Positions 14,001 through 26,829 of a DNA stretch of 64,000 nt are shown here, piece by piece. The stretch covers positions 301,249,456-301,313,455 of the forward strand of contig CM060922.1 of assembly GCA_030737875.1 (NCBI GenBank). Reading direction: 5' to 3'. The stretch's first letter is position 1, and every line of letters starts with the position of its first letter. The notes beneath the pieces were generated by a model that did not search any database, had not been told where the DNA came from, and worked only from the letters and a program-made list of their open reading frames with translations. A program made the position numbers and the translations under genes. This DNA is from Allium sativum (lineage: Eukaryota > Streptophyta > Magnoliopsida > Asparagales > Amaryllidaceae).

Positions 14001-14784
14001 AGGACAATCCCTTTCCTTGGTTCATGATGGAAATCCAACTTCCAATACGACACCATATGGTTTTGATTGTATAACTAGTATGGCACATAGTATATGGTAG
14101 CTATGCTGTTTATGATTGATACATTATGATTGAAAATGTTTTTGAAACATATATACACTAATAATAATATCAAATCCGTTTTATCGTATCAAACATTTTT
14201 TACCATTATAAGTAAAACTCTATCCTCCGTTTTGCGTTGCATTGTCTGATGGGACTTGAGTCTTATAATGGTTTCATTTTTTCTAAAAGGCATTGCGTTG
14301 TTTAATGATTTACTTTATCTTATGCATTGGTAATCCAATGGAGTAAACCCGTTCCGCGTTAGCGGCGTGGTCCTGTGATTAGCCTTATTATTATTAGATA
14401 AGTTAAGTAAGATTTCTCATACCAGTCCCATTAATGATTCGCAGTTTGTTTCATTCTGCAAACTCGGGTGCCCTCTTTTCCACACGGGCAGTCGAGTAGC
14501 TTATTTTGCAGATATATTAAGCAGGATTCTGGATCGGAGCTTAAAGCTGTGTCCAGAGCATGATAGTATTCCGCGTTGTTAGTTTATTGTTCCGCTGCAT
14601 TGTATTACATTTATTGTAAATTATCTTCCGCTGTATTATATTCGATGTACTCTGATATATTCTGTACTCTGATGTAACATTATTATAAGTTTATAAAAGT
14701 CATCTATTATTTGTTCTGATGTGTTATGTGCCCAAAGCTAGTGTATCTGGCGATTTCCCACGAGGGGATTTTCAAGTCATTACA
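8055..14784 (+). repeat. Element A 3' LTR (complete, 6.73 kb)
   Basis: Starts tgtaacagcccggaatttt and ends gtcattaca. The layout is: an AT-rich opening; an aacctaat-like motif near 8945; a GC-rich, ATG-containing block (8965-9300); a diverged tandem array (9730-11180); a three-hairpin block (11247-11355); an AT-rich section; and a GC-richer 3' portion (13140-14784) with a TATA-like stretch near 14145. By position, U3 would be most of the LTR and R/U5 the last few hundred bases. No real gene is seen. Confidence 0.85.
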
Positions 14785-17700
14785 ATATCAATTCAAACCA
14801 AATTAAGGTTTATAAACTAGTCGAGATTGTCGAGCCATACCGAAGTAATCGTTTATTTTATTATCCCAATCTCAACCTATCCATCCCATGGAGAAAAACT
14901 GGTAATACTCCATATCTAACACCATGGTGTTATCGGTAAATTTAATTACCATTTCATGTTCAAATCTAATTAAAAATTTAACTATCGCCTGGAGTAAAAA
15001 CTGGTGGTACTCCATTCTCGATCATTTCCAAAATTTGATAATTTAAATTATCACATTCTCATTTTAATCTAATTAAAGATTCATTAAAACTCCACTTAGT
15101 TTTAATCTTACCAAAAATCATTATTGATGATTATTTAACTTTGGGAAATCAAACATGCCGCATCGACAATCTACACCGTATCATTGATTTCTTCCGATAT
15201 ATAACCTCTAAGCTCGTATGTCTCAAAGAAGGGTGTTGAGCAAGAGAATAAATTCTCCACCACCAAACAGATATATAATTAGCAGAGATCAACATTACAG
15301 TTCGAAATACAATTTCAGACATGAAATCCTGTCTTTAACCGGGTTAAAGAACCAATGTCATTTAAAACATAGTTCATATAAACCCAAAATCTCATCCCAT
15401 TAATTACGGAATCTTCACGGAAAACAGATCAATATATAGTCGATATCAATTCCATATCCGACTAATAATATAAATGGAATAACCACAAAGCCTTTTAAAT
15501 TCCATATATATTAACAGTCTTCCTCCACAGAAGCACATCTCGATTATTACCAAATCGAATTCCATTTAATTCCAATTTCTTTTAATAAATTGGAAAACTT
15601 TACTTTGGAAATTTTAGTTAAATCTTAATAAAAAGATTTATAAATTCTAAATCATATCTTTATTGTTAATTGGGTTAAAGAAAGGATGTCGTTAAAAACA
15701 CAGTTCACAATAAACCCAATTCACATTCCATTTCAATCTAATTAAAGATTTATTCTTTTTACATGGGGTTTAAGAACATTGTTATTGCAGACACCATTCA
15801 TGACAAACCCAAAATCCACTTTGATATTAAATATAGGGCTCTGAAAAAAAATTATATCGGTTTATATTCAATATCAAATTCTGGAACTAACACATATCGT
15901 ATGGGAAATAATGATATATATATATATATATATCTATCTATCTTCCAAATTCCTCCACAGTATCCGTATAGTCACGGAAACCAATATTGAAATATCCCGA
16001 AGATGATTTCTATTCAAATCCATTCCAATTCATACATTGGAAAATTCTGGTTAGATTAAAATAATTCACCAATCCAGTTTATTCATTTCAAACCATTGGA
16101 TTATTCTTCTAATTAATAACTAGTTCATTTTGATAAAAATATATTTTTATCTTTACAAATGTGGAATTTTTCATCCAAATTCGTTCCAAATTATTTATGA
16201 TTTTACACAAATTATTAATATTTTTAATAATTTTATCAAGGTCCATACAGTCGGTTTCCAATAACGGCTACCGAACTGCATCCATAGGGACCTTTTCCAA
16301 ATTTAATTTGGACATAATTCCCAATCTAACCATTAGATTTCAAATATCTTATATTCTTGAAAGCTCTTTTTGATACAAACTCAATGGTTCAGATTTTGGA
16401 AAATCCGACTGTCGGATCTCCCTTAATATCAATTTTAAGTCGATGGTCGAAATTCGCGAACGGTCACGGCGCGACACATTATATTCACGCCATTAAATTT
16501 ATATTATATATATTTCATCGATTTCCACATAAAATGTATTTTATAAATCGTTTATAAATTCGTTTTAAAATGATTCCCACTTTCATTTCAATTTTAAATC
16601 AAAATTGAATACCCCTTATCATTATAATATTTAAATTATAATATTTTCAACTCCTCGATTGACATACGACTAAACAAGTGGGATTATTGTACGCTAAATA
16701 TCATCCCAATGCCCGTGTGAGGTTTCAACCAACAAACAATGAATATTATTTGTGCAGTTGGGCGATGTGTAAAATTTATCATCCTAATTAGTATCAGTTA
16801 AATGAGTGTACATAAACAAATCATCCGATTTGTAAATGAATATTTATTTTTATTCACGAGAATTTTATGCCATTCATATATACGTTAAAAATTATATTTT
16901 TAACGATAAAATTTTTATTTCAACACATGAATATTTTACATAGTTCGTACATTCAATAAAAATAATATTTTTATTGTTTAAACATTTTATTCAATACAGG
17001 AATATTTTATACAGTTCATATACACATTAAAAATTATATTTTTAATGAATAAATATTTATTTAAGAAAATTTCGGCATTATAACGCCACGATATTAAAAC
17101 CGGAGTAATGTCTAGCATTACCCCTCTCCTGATACTGGCTCGCGCCATACACAATAATCACAACCAATTCAAACAATCACACAGTCAATTTTACAATCAA
17201 AATCCAAATTTCCACAATACAATCCAATCAAACAATTATGGTTTGTACAATAAATAATGTCGGGGGCATCTAAGCCCCATCTGCATCCAAGTATATATTT
17301 AACTGTAAAATAATTAGAGTGAGAAGCAGTTCTCACATTGGGATCCACTCCGCCATGCTTTTCTGATGTTCTGATTTACCGTTTTTATCCCAGACTGTGC
17401 AAACAATCTCCAATCTTCACAACGTCTTTTTGTCTAGCTTAAACGCGCCATTCTGAACGACTTGCCCCTAGTCACCTTTCTTCCAAAATTGGTCCATTTC
17501 GCCAGAAATCGCGAAAAGACAGTATTTGGATAGCAGACTTTGGACACCTTTTTTGAACAACTCCGCAATCCAAAATCTGACTTCCATATACTCAAATCGA
17601 AGAGAAAATCATGCTCTTTGATTTTGGTATTGTGGAGTTTTGGCTAGAAGTCCGGGTTGGAAGTTATGGGCTAAAACAAGTCAGCGTCCTAACTGGAAAA

Positions 17701-18909
17701 ACTAAAATTATAAAAATTTGGGTTTTCGATTAATGGGGTCCCACGGTCGGAATTGGGTACCAAGGGGCGGCAGCGTGGGGTCTGCAGGCCAGGGGGAGGT
17801 GCGACAGTCGCCTGGTGGCAGGCTAGGGGGTAACGATGCGGTTTTCAGGTGAAGGAGGAGTTTGGAGCTCGAATTGGGGGTAGGCGGAGTTGAACGGAGA
17901 GGGGGGAAGAGGCGGCGTGTCGCTAATGGCCAGGCGGAGGGTTGCGACGGCAATGGGTGGCAACGACGCATGCTTGGAGGTGTGGCAGCTCGATTTAAGG
18001 GGATGGTTTTTTAACGACCGGAGGGGGGGTTGGGGGAAAATTAAATTAGGGTTTAAATATATATATATAATATAATATAAATTTTTCCCAAAAATAGTTG
18101 TTTATCTATACGAACTCCAAATCGGACACAATGGGATATGTCTGGTAAGCCAATTCGACTGTTTCGTTTAGTTTTCCACAAAATTAGAATATAAATTAAT
18201 AAAACATTCAAAATTGATTTCAACGTACATTTTAATTTACCGGGGCCATATACCGACTCCAAAAAAAGTAATCTAGCTATGTTTTGATGATACAGTCCTA
18301 AAAAATCTAATTTCGTCGAATTTGGAGACCGTTTGAAAAATGGCCATTTTCCGGTCGATTAAATACAAACTAAAAGTATCAAACACATTTAAATTCACCA
18401 CGCTCACTTATTGATTCCAATAATTATGAAAATTGGAATCCAGCAATAATTTGACATTCTGGATCCAACAAAAGTGGTTTCGTCGAAAACGGAGGTCATT
18501 TGCAAAATGGCCATTTTTAAACACTTTATACATATTTAAAATATATATAAATTCCATAGCAACTATTCTGAATTTTAAAATGGACATAACTTTCAATTCT
18601 CGTTACGAAATCTGAAATTTTTCACATTCGTTAGAAAGATATAATTAAACAGATTCAAATATTTCTTGTTTTACTGAAATCCAATTTATTTTGAATTCTA
18701 TATATTCATTTGATATTTGAAATAGAATTTTCAAACTATCGCGCCATTTCAGGCTCATCTTATAATTAAAATAAATTTTTACGTTCTAAATATGTTTAAA
18801 ATAAATTTTTAGTCGTTATTATTTAAAATAAATCATTTTAAATATTTAAAATCCATTAAAATAGCTAAAATAAAAAATTTAAATTGGTTCTGAAAATTCG
18901 GGTTGTTAC
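14785..18909 (-). repeat. Old reverse-oriented LTR, internally deleted, same superfamily
   Basis: The right end ...gggttgttaca is the reverse complement of an LTR start (tgtaacaaccc). Reading leftward it follows the element A LTR order: opening block, AAACCCTA-type motif at about 18045-18055, GC-rich block (17700-18040), a hairpin-region relative at 16680-16800, and matches to 12840-13570. Order breaks around 14990-15300 show internal deletions. Its left part is cut off by element A. It truncates the CACTA transposase at 18910, so it is inserted in, or joined to, that element. Confidence 0.75.
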
Positions 18910-18936
18910 ACATTCCATTATCACCCTGCCCTTGGG

Positions 18937-20480
18937 ACTTTATCGGGATGTATAACTCACTGTTACTTTACATGTCCCGTTTATAGGAAAAATACTTGTT
19001 CTTATCATCTTCCTGAAAGTAAGAAGATGTATTATTCGTGATATCGAATGTATCTTCCTAACAGACACAAATTTCGATGCGACAAGACAAATTTCAACAA
19101 CGAACATGAACTTCATTATCCTAAAAGGCCATTGACTAGTTTTGAAGTGGAAAAGAAAGTAGCGAATATCAAAATGAAAGTCGGTAAACACAAAGAAGAA
19201 ATTGGTCGAAAACGAAAAAATTTAGCCATTGAACAAGTTGACAATGTTTCTGGATGGTATATGAGGTCTATCTTTTTTGATTTACTATATTGGAAAGCAA
19301 ATATGATTCGGAATAATATTGATGTTATGCATACAGAGAAAAATGTCATAGAGCATCTCATCAGCCCCATTATGGACCATAAAGATAAGTCAAAAGATGG
19401 AATCAATGCACACAAGGATTGAAAACCATGGCTATAAAACAAAAGTTGTGGGTGATGGAAGATCCCAAAACAAATAAAACAATCATACCAAAGGAATCTT
19501 TCACATTGAGCAAAGAAGAAAAGATAAAGTTTTGAATGATATTGAAAAACTTGAAAGTACCTAACAAATTCTCTTTAAACGTCCGCAACAATATGAGCAT
19601 CAATCCTCCTGAACTAAGAAATATGAAGTCACATGATTACCACGTCATAATGCAACATCGCTTCCGGTATTGCTTCAACATTCTATACACAACATATGGA
19701 TCTATGAAATGATGTTCATCATATTAGTCTATTCTTTAACATTTTGTGCGTAAAGGTGATCAATAGGGAACACCTTATGAAAGCAAAGGCTAGTTTGATA
19801 GAAGCAAAGTGTATTTTTGAAAAACATTTTCCACCTGCATATGCTGATACTACTATCCATGTTATGGTTCATTTAGCCGATCGAGCATTGATTTGTGGGC
19901 CTATCAGATTTAGATAGATGTATGCTTTTGAAAGATAAATAACTAATTTCAGTTATGTACATTTTTATTTGGTATAAATTTCTATCGTGTGCAATATATA
20001 ATTGATCACATTCATAGGTTGATGAAAACATATAAAGGATACGTATGAAACAAAAGATACATTGAAGGGTGTATTACAGAAGGATATATCGTACAAGAAG
20101 CTAGCCTTTACTACATGGAATATATCCCAAATGGTGGTTGTGGCGACCATAAACATACACGGGAAGCTTTTTTAGACAAGGTGGCGAGTTTGCTGGTGAG
20201 ATACCTTTAGATAATGGTAAAGATATAATGTTAACCAAAATGCAGTTTGAACATGTGCATAGATGGGTCCTTAACAAGTATGATGGATTGGATGAATGGA
20301 AGAAGCCAGTTCATGAATTTTTTTTGAATTTCCATTTTTTTAATTCAATTTATATATTCATTTCGATATGTGTTTTCCATAGAAGGTATAACTCCTACGC
20401 GAAAACACTAGATTTTAACCACGAGGCAGAGATACAACTGTCGAAATCATTCAAAATTTACTCTATGGTAACACAATGAG
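18937..20480 (+). pseudogene. CACTA TNP2 transposase fragment (Transposase_21 / DUF4218)
   Basis: This would be the CACTA transposase that binds and cuts the element's ends. Conceptual translation from about 18955 gives a zinc-knuckle-like stretch (TCPVYRKNTCSYHL), then the family hallmark (YLPNRHKFRCDKTNF, then IFFDLLYWKANMIRNNIDVM and HTEKNV) in the open frame 19048-19422. DUF4218-like pieces follow: MRSHDYHVIMQH (19624-19660), FPPAYADTTIHVMVHLADRA (about 19828-19890, one frameshift), then GYV...EGCITEGYI (about 20035-20090). The frame is broken by several stops and shifts, including a TGA at about 19039. The N-terminal third is missing. It is inactive. Family assignment is secure; exon limits are approximate. 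Confidence 0.85.
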
Positions 20481-20633
20481 GTATTACATCATCTTAAGTA
20501 ATTTATGTGTTTATAAGTTTGCAATATACCTTCATAACCATGCATTTTTTACTTATTATGTTATATGTAGTTGTTGAAGTGCAGCAATGGTGATCCAACT
20601 CTCTAGCGGCCAGTACACAGGCCGAAGTTCATG

Positions 20634-21133
20634 GCGCTTAGTTATACGAAGTACCAAGTGAATGAGTTTTTATTTTCCATGAAAATGTATGCAGACCGTA
20701 TGGTAACACAGGATATCGGTGTATGCATGAGAGCAATTACAAAATTTAGAGAAAATTGTAAAGATAAAAATTATAAGGAAGCAAAAACAACGTATTATAG
20801 AGTCATTCAACAGATACTTGAGTTGGATTACACTGGCTTCAACAAAAAGTTTTTATTGTAATTGGGCAGAGGTCGAGGATAAGATCAATGGTTGCAAAAT
20901 AGATCTTGATTCAAACTTGATCATAGTTAATTTCAGAAAATTGAAGAACAAAAACAACGTGAATGATGAGCCATTTATTCTTGCATCAGAAGCAGTCATG
21001 TCTTCTACTCAAAAGATTTAAAAAATAACGGATGGTCTGTGGTTTTGCATATACCGAAACGGTTGACTACAAATGTGGATGACATTGAGTTTCCTACCGT
21101 CTATCAATCAGATTTTGAAGACAATGAAAATTA
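20634..21133 (+). pseudogene. DUF4216 C-terminal module of the CACTA transposase
   Basis: Reads YTKYQVNEFLFSMKMYADR, then TTYYRVIQQILELDYTGF. After a frameshift near 20855 it continues NWAEVEDKINGCKID, NDEPFILASEAV, and a last piece WSVVLHIPKR. This order (KY-VNG-F-F, YYG-I--I-EL-Y, F-L-W-DV, PFILA-QA, W-VV) is that of DUF4216, which follows DUF4218 in plant CACTA transposases. It belongs to the same gene as the upstream TNP2 fragment. Stop codons and at least one frameshift make it non-functional. Confidence 0.8.
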
Positions 21134-21815
21134 GAAGATCTTACCAAAATCATATGTTAACTTAGAAATTGTTGAATGTTTTTTTTTGCAAGGGAATCAC
21201 ATGTATTTGTAATGTCATGGCTAACATTTTCTGATCACACTCCATTCTGCTTTGAAATTTATTTTAACTATTCCAACTTGATTTCTTTAAGTTTCCTTGC
21301 AACGTTTGTCTTGATTCTTGGTGTTGCTTTAAAAGAAGCCAAGTAACAATTGTGATTAATATTCTGATATCATAAAATAGTCAGTCATATTATATTTTGT
21401 AGGAACTACGTCGCAAAATCCAATATCATCATATTCATTAAGTGCAAAAGAGCAGAAAGTTGATCAAAACCTAGTTGGTATTCCAGTATCAAAAAACGCC
21501 CCAAAATCGCTATTATGCTTGGTGAAGTAGTAAGAGCTCATGTGCCGATATCATGCATAAGTTGGGATAAAGTACCCAAACCATATAAGGACGGCATTTG
21601 AAACCAGTTGGTGGTAAGTTTTTACATGAGCAACTTGGTTGATATGTATTGTTCTCTACTATATGCTATGAGCATTTTGGATGGTTATACAGAATATTTT
21701 AAATTTGTGAAAAATAGCACTTAAATGTCTATAGTCTATTTTTAAAGTCTGGCTCTTAATTTTTGCGGAAAATGTATGCGCTTGATCCGCTTTTAAAGAT
21801 ATCTTTTTAAAAAGA

Positions 21816-22712
21816 ATGGCTGAGACTTTTAGGAGACACAAGAAAAACTTAAGAGCAATTTTTTATGACACTTTCGACAATGAAGAAGAACAGTTGAAAA
21901 ATTGTCCACTTACAATTTCTCAGGAAGATTGGAACGTGTTCATAAAAAATAAAGCAATGCCTGAAGCGAGCGGAAGAAGGGAGGTAGGCAAAAAAAATAG
22001 ATTATTGCTCAATTATGCCCACCACACAAAACGTAAAAGTCCCGCTAGAATAGAACACGAAATGGTAATTTATATTCATTTTCTTTCAAAAATAGTAAAA
22101 AATCACAATTATGGGAGAAAATATACACGAAATGAAAATTTTTGCGGATCGTTGCAAGTCCATCTACAAATATCAACGGTCGTCAAGTATGGGAGAAGAC
22201 ACACACGAATAAAGGTAGTAGCATATCACATGTCGCTTCAGTGTACTTCGTAAGTTAAACAAATACTAACTTGCGTATTCTTTGAAATTTCATTATTCAT
22301 ACAAGTATTATCATATCTAAGGATCACATTGCAAAAATGAAGTAAAAGATCACCTATAGCGATGAAGAAAAATTGACAGTGGATGAAGATATCTTATCAC
22401 AAGTATTGGATAAGGACACAAGGGATGGGAGCCACAGTATTGGGACCAACATACCAAAGACTAATGTTAAGGCTTGTGCTATTGCGTAGAAATGGTTCAA
22501 ACATGTTCGTCAAGACAATGATGAGTTGAAAACGAGGGTGAGATGCTTGGAGGCTGTGGTGGGAAATTTAGAGGATACAGTAGGAATTTGTCTGGGCAAA
22601 TGGAGCTTCTGATTCAAATGGTAGGAAACATCGAACAAGGAATTCGTGCACTGTTAAATTCTTCTGATGGAGGACGCAGCATACAACTCGGTGCTTTTAA
22701 AGTCGATGCTTC
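21816..22712 (+). pseudogene. Transposase_24-type second CACTA protein, decayed
   Basis: The open frame at 21816-22100 contains DWNVFIKNKAMPEASGRRE and NRLLLNYAHHTKRKSPARIE, matching the W--F--nK--pE---r---nk-NR------h--GrkSfA pattern of Transposase_24 (Ptta/En/Spm). A second part from about 22370 (DILSQVLDKDTRDGSHSIGT) matches the usual qVLG---rG-v-G-G segment. It is followed by a coiled-coil-like stretch (DNDELKTRVRCLEAVVGNLE) with intervening stops. It lies downstream of TNP2, as usual in CACTA elements, and is inactive. Confidence 0.7.
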
Positions 22713-23778
22713 TTAGTCCTAGGTACGACCAATGTGGCAAACAATAAAAAATGTGAAAATCTCAACTCTGATCTAGACACAATAGCAACGGATATTTATT
22801 AGCAGCTCTTTATTCTTTGTTGATTTTGATGCAGTTATTTTGTTGGGTAGATCTAGACAACTTTATTGCAATAGATATTATATGTCGAGATTCTACATCG
22901 TCCAAAATCCATGGAAAATCTGTACAATCTACACATGAAAAATTGGTTTTGGACAATATACTACTACTAGATGAGAAAACCAGCAAAATTAATTATCAAT
23001 TTGCAGATACCTTTGTTGATGTTGGTGTGGATTAGTATGTATGTCATCTGATGATTATGATTCGATATCTTTAGATGTTTGAGCAGGTATATATAATTGT
23101 ACACTTGACTCTTTGTAGTATTTTACATAAGAACTGAATGGACATGTTGGCTGCAAATGTTAAATTTACATTGAACACAAATCAAATAAGACCGGTCATG
23201 AAAAACATTGCGTTATCGGAAATTTGTGTTCTTGAGTTATATTTTCCATTATGGATTTGCAACTAAATTTTCCTTTCATAATCAAAATCAAATCCGAGAA
23301 AGTGAAGTGAGTTTAGTTAAGTGAGTTTAGCTTGTTTATTGATAAAACATATCGTTTAGTAGTTAGGCTGTTCTTGCAATTCAACCTGGATATGTACATA
23401 CTGCTTCATGCAATAATCTAAAATGTAATTGTAAGTTTGATTTTATCAAGTGTTAGCTTATGTCTCAACTAAAAATTCATCAACTTAAACTGTTTTTCTT
23501 TTTCTTTTTCCATCTCCACTGCTCAAGTGCTAGTCCGTTCCTGTGTTGAGGCTTAAGCACATCCTTACTCTGTTGTTTCTCTGTAGTTATATTAGTTGAG
23601 TTCTAACACGTGAAATATGAGCTGAATGTGGCTTGCTTTCCATTATCCTTTGCATTATTCCCTAACACTTGTGTTTGCTTTATATCTAAAGCATGTGAGT
23701 TTGATTAACTCTCTTTGGTGTCATATTATTTCAGCATTTTCAGTTTAGTTTGATTTATTATTAGGAGAACACAAAGCC
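22713..23778. other. Gene-free CACTA flank
   Basis: AT-rich sequence downstream of the CACTA coding remnants. A short open frame at 22817-23035 shows no recognisable domain. I see no RNA gene or repeat. Confidence 0.4.
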
Positions 23779-24319
23779 CCTCTTTAAACATGCATACGTG
23801 CGACACGATATGCACACACAAATATAAAGCCACGATACCTACAAGTTGCGATGAACCACCATAGCTAAATGATGATCCACAGATCAAAATGAAGACAGCA
23901 AGTATGGGCTTCTACGTCGAGGCAGTTTAGGTCAACGGTGTATAGTCTGGAAGCTAAGTGGAGGTTGAGCAAGGGACACGTGTGTCTACGGAAGGGCAAG
24001 GAAGTGCAAGTCCGATGGTGAAGTGGAGAAGGTTGGGTTGGGTTCGGGTGAAGCTATGTCGCGATCTGACTAGGCTGGTGGAGGTTTTGTAGACATCGGA
24101 GAGGTGAGGCTAGCTTATGGTCAAAGCTCGGAGTGTTCAGCACAGCCTCTAGACTATACATCATTGACCTGAACCGCCTTAATGTAGCAGCTCACACTTG
24201 CTGCTCTTATTTTGATCTGCACATCATCATTGGGCCATGGGGGTTCGTCACATCTTGTAGGTATCGTAGTTTGTGTTCGTGTGTGCATATCATGTCACAC
24301 GTATGCATGTTGAAAGAGG
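23779..24319. mobile_element. Short transposon with ~123-bp inverted repeats (MULE- or foldback-like)
   Basis: The left arm 23779-23902 and right arm 24197-24319 are imperfect reverse complements over their full length. Shared blocks include gcatacgtgcgacac against gtgtcacacgtatgc, and ccacgatacctacaag against cttgtaggtatcgtag. The 294-bp centre is GC-rich and non-coding. Long TIRs with unrelated GC-rich filler are typical of Mutator-like (Pack-MULE-style) or foldback elements. I could not find a clear 9-bp target duplication. It is inserted in the CACTA element. Confidence 0.7.
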
Positions 24320-24712
24320 TGTTACAGTAATCAACAGTTTTTTTTTTCATTTTCAGTGTTTGTTTAGTGTGAGTTCGACATGAGAGTTGAAACAAATTGA
24401 TGAAGGTAGAACTGCCATTTGGCATGATCATTTTGGTATTTTTCAACTGGTTAGGTGAAATATCATGTACATCCCGCAACTTTTACAATTCCAAAAGTTA
24501 AGTAATTAAGAATATATTAATTATTACTAGAGGATAAACCAGATGTCGTATTTATTACCAATTTCAAAGGTCTTTCCTAGACGATCAGTTTGATATATAA
24601 TTTTGATATATTTGAAATTATCATTTACAAGATATTTCTTTTTTGTAGAATGAAAGATACGCGCATGAAACCATTAATTTTCAAAGTTCTAATTTTAAAA
24701 ACAAGAAATGTG

Positions 24713-24830
24713 TTTTGGTGTAGTTGTTAAGCTAGTGGACTTTGATACATGAGGTCATGAGTTTGATTCCCGTTATTGACATATTTTTGAATTTTAAGTA
24801 AAACAAACAAAAAGATATTTGTTCCAAGTA
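24713..24830 (+). mobile_element. tRNA-derived SINE-like sequence
   Basis: An A-box-like tagttgttaagctagtgg (24721-24738) and a B-box-like gtttgattcc (24761-24770) sit about 30 bp apart, as in tRNA-headed SINEs. An AT-rich body (tttttgaattttaagt) follows. A similar arrangement occurs reversed at 43590-43695. A functional tRNA is unlikely, since no full cloverleaf is evident. Confidence 0.45.
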
Positions 24831-24914
24831 AGAAGTACATGTGTATGGAGGCATATAAAAATGAGAGACATATAGGGTTAAAAGTTGCATATAAGTAAAT
24901 ATTTTATATGTAAT

Positions 24915-25110
24915 GTGTGTGTGTATATATATATATATATATTTGTATGTATGTACGTGTGTATATAAATATATATGGTGTATGTTGTTTCCAAATTATA
25001 ATACTTTAATTTCATAGGCTGTAAATTAATTCACATTAATTAACATGTTATTCAAATCCTTTTTGTTTGTGTGTGTGTATATATATATGTATATATACAT
25101 ATATGTATAT
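24915..25110. repeat. GT/TA microsatellite cluster
   Basis: Runs of (GT)n and (TA)n at 24917-24975 and 25067-25110 lie just left of the element B insertion point. Confidence 0.85.
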
Positions 25111-25126
25111 AATTTGATCATACATA

Positions 25127-25131
25127 GACTT
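25127..25131. other. Target-site duplication of element B, left copy (GACTT)
   Basis: gactt directly precedes the 5' LTR and is repeated exactly at 38257-38261 after the 3' LTR. Five bases is the length expected for Ty3/gypsy integrase. Confidence 0.9.
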
Positions 25132-26829
25132 TGTAACGACCCAAAATTTCGGGGCCAATTTAAAAATTTTAGTTTAGAAATTTTAATGAATTTAGGATGT
25201 TTAAAACAACTTATTTTAAATAATAACGATGAAATATTTATTTTAAAACGAATAAATTCAATTTAATTATAAAAGGAGTTTAAAACAGCGCTGCAGATTG
25301 AAAATTTGAATTTTGACTGAATGTACAGGATTCATTTTAAATCAGAATTGAGCGAAACCAGAAATATTTTAATCTGTTTAATCATATCTTTCTAACGAAT
25401 CTGAAAAACTGAAATTTTACTTTATAAATCAAAAGTTATGTCCAGTTTAAAATTTAGAAAGGTCGCTGTAGAATTTATATATATTTTAATATAATATATT
25501 GGCCTTAAAAATAGTCATTTTTCAAACGACCTCGGTTTTCGACGAAACCACTTTTGTTGGAATCGGAATGTCAAACTATTGCTAGGTTTCAATTTTCATA
25601 ATTTTTCGAATTAATATGTGAGCATGGCAAAGGAAAACGTGTTTTGTCAATTATAGTCAAATTTAATCGACTTGAAAATGGCCATTTTTCAAACAGTCTC
25701 AGAATTCGACGAAATTAGTCTCGTTAGAACCGTATCGTCAAAACATAACTAGAAATAATTTTTCTGTAATTTTTAGAGTCAGTATGTGGCCCCGGTAATT
25801 TAAAATGTACATTTGAATTTAATAATTAAATGATTTATAATTTAATTTAAAGAAAAACATATCGTAACATCCGAACTGGGTTACGAAACATATTCCATTG
25901 CGTCCGGGATGGGGGTTATTAGCTAGGGGCGACACTCGTTGGATTTGAATTGGAGTTCGTATGAGTAAAAAGAGAATTATTGGATTTAAATAAATTAAAT
26001 TAGATTAGAAATACACCTATATATACCGTATACAGTACAATACGTAACCCTATTTCCCTAAAGATCTTACAGCCGCCGCCATGTTCTATGAATGTCTATT
26101 CTTGCTCGAAACTAAATCCCTCAACCAAGGCTGATTCAATCAATGATTTCAAAAACTTCCAGAGCAGAATCGAAGAGATTTATCCCCTCTTTAAGACCAT
26201 ACGGTGATGATCAATTTTTGTTAAAAGAATTGCTCGATTTTAGCCCCTAAATCCACGCCGTTTGGAGCAGCCATGGGGACGCCAGGGGGGTGCGAGTGGA
26301 GCCGGCTTTTGGGCGATGAAGGAGGAAGCCTCGTGCTTCAGGGTGGGCGCGTCTGATCGGGGTCATGGCAACCGAAGTGGCGGCGTTCAGGAACCCTAAG
26401 CTAGGAGTTGGGTTCGGTTCCTGTATCAGTGAGTAACGAAGAGAAAAGGATTAAAACCTTAACAGTATAATTAATTTATTAATTACTATCTAAATTATTT
26501 ATTCGTGAATTCAAATCTTTAAACGTACATAACTCTTGCAAACAGAGTCGAAATTGAATGATTCAAAATGCGTTGGATTCGTATTTTCGAGCTCTACAAC
26601 ATGAAGTTGACCAAAGCTTGAACAGAGCACTTTTGAATTTCAGATCTAAATGGTTTGGTGAGATTTCTTCTTTTAAAATAAATAAAAATTTAATTATCTA
26701 TCGTTATTTCAATTCCATGTATGTATGATTATTAAATTCAGATCCGTGACATTATGTCTGTTGTTGTGACTGATTTGCGATGCTCATATGTTGTTAGATC
26801 TGTAATGTTAACATTGGAATATTATTTTT

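Larger units (their letters stand above)
2283..14784 (+). mobile_element. Element A: non-autonomous giant-LTR retrotransposon, 5' truncated
   Basis: Two long direct repeats (2283-7707 and 8055-14784) flank 347 bp that hold a tRNA-Met-type primer-binding site and a polypurine tract but no coding sequence. The 3' LTR is complete (TG...CA, 6730 bp). The 5' LTR lacks the first 1.3 kb, because homology starts only at 2283, matching 9368. The cttttcgaggacgaaa motif before the 3' LTR is typical of plant Ty3/gypsy chromoviruses (Tekay/Del type), so the element was probably mobilised by an autonomous relative of that lineage. A target duplication cannot be tested because the 5' end is lost; the 3' flank reads atatc. 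Confidence 0.85.
18910..25131 (+). mobile_element. CACTA (En/Spm) transposon, internal part, interrupted
   Basis: Decayed TNP2-type transposase, DUF4216 and Transposase_24 modules occur in order on the plus strand, the usual arrangement in plant CACTA elements. The left side is cut by the reversed LTR at 18909. The right side is interrupted by element B at 25132 and resumes at 38262, ending at 42382. The 5' terminus is not in the window or has been lost. Confidence 0.8.

Noticed and set aside
17708..17971. Proline/serine-rich minus-strand frame
   Set aside because: It falls in the GC-rich block of the reversed LTR; composition alone explains the open frame.
24721..24790. A genuine tRNA gene
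   Set aside because: Only A- and B-box-like motifs are visible; acceptor and anticodon stems are not convincing, so SINE-like is the better call.
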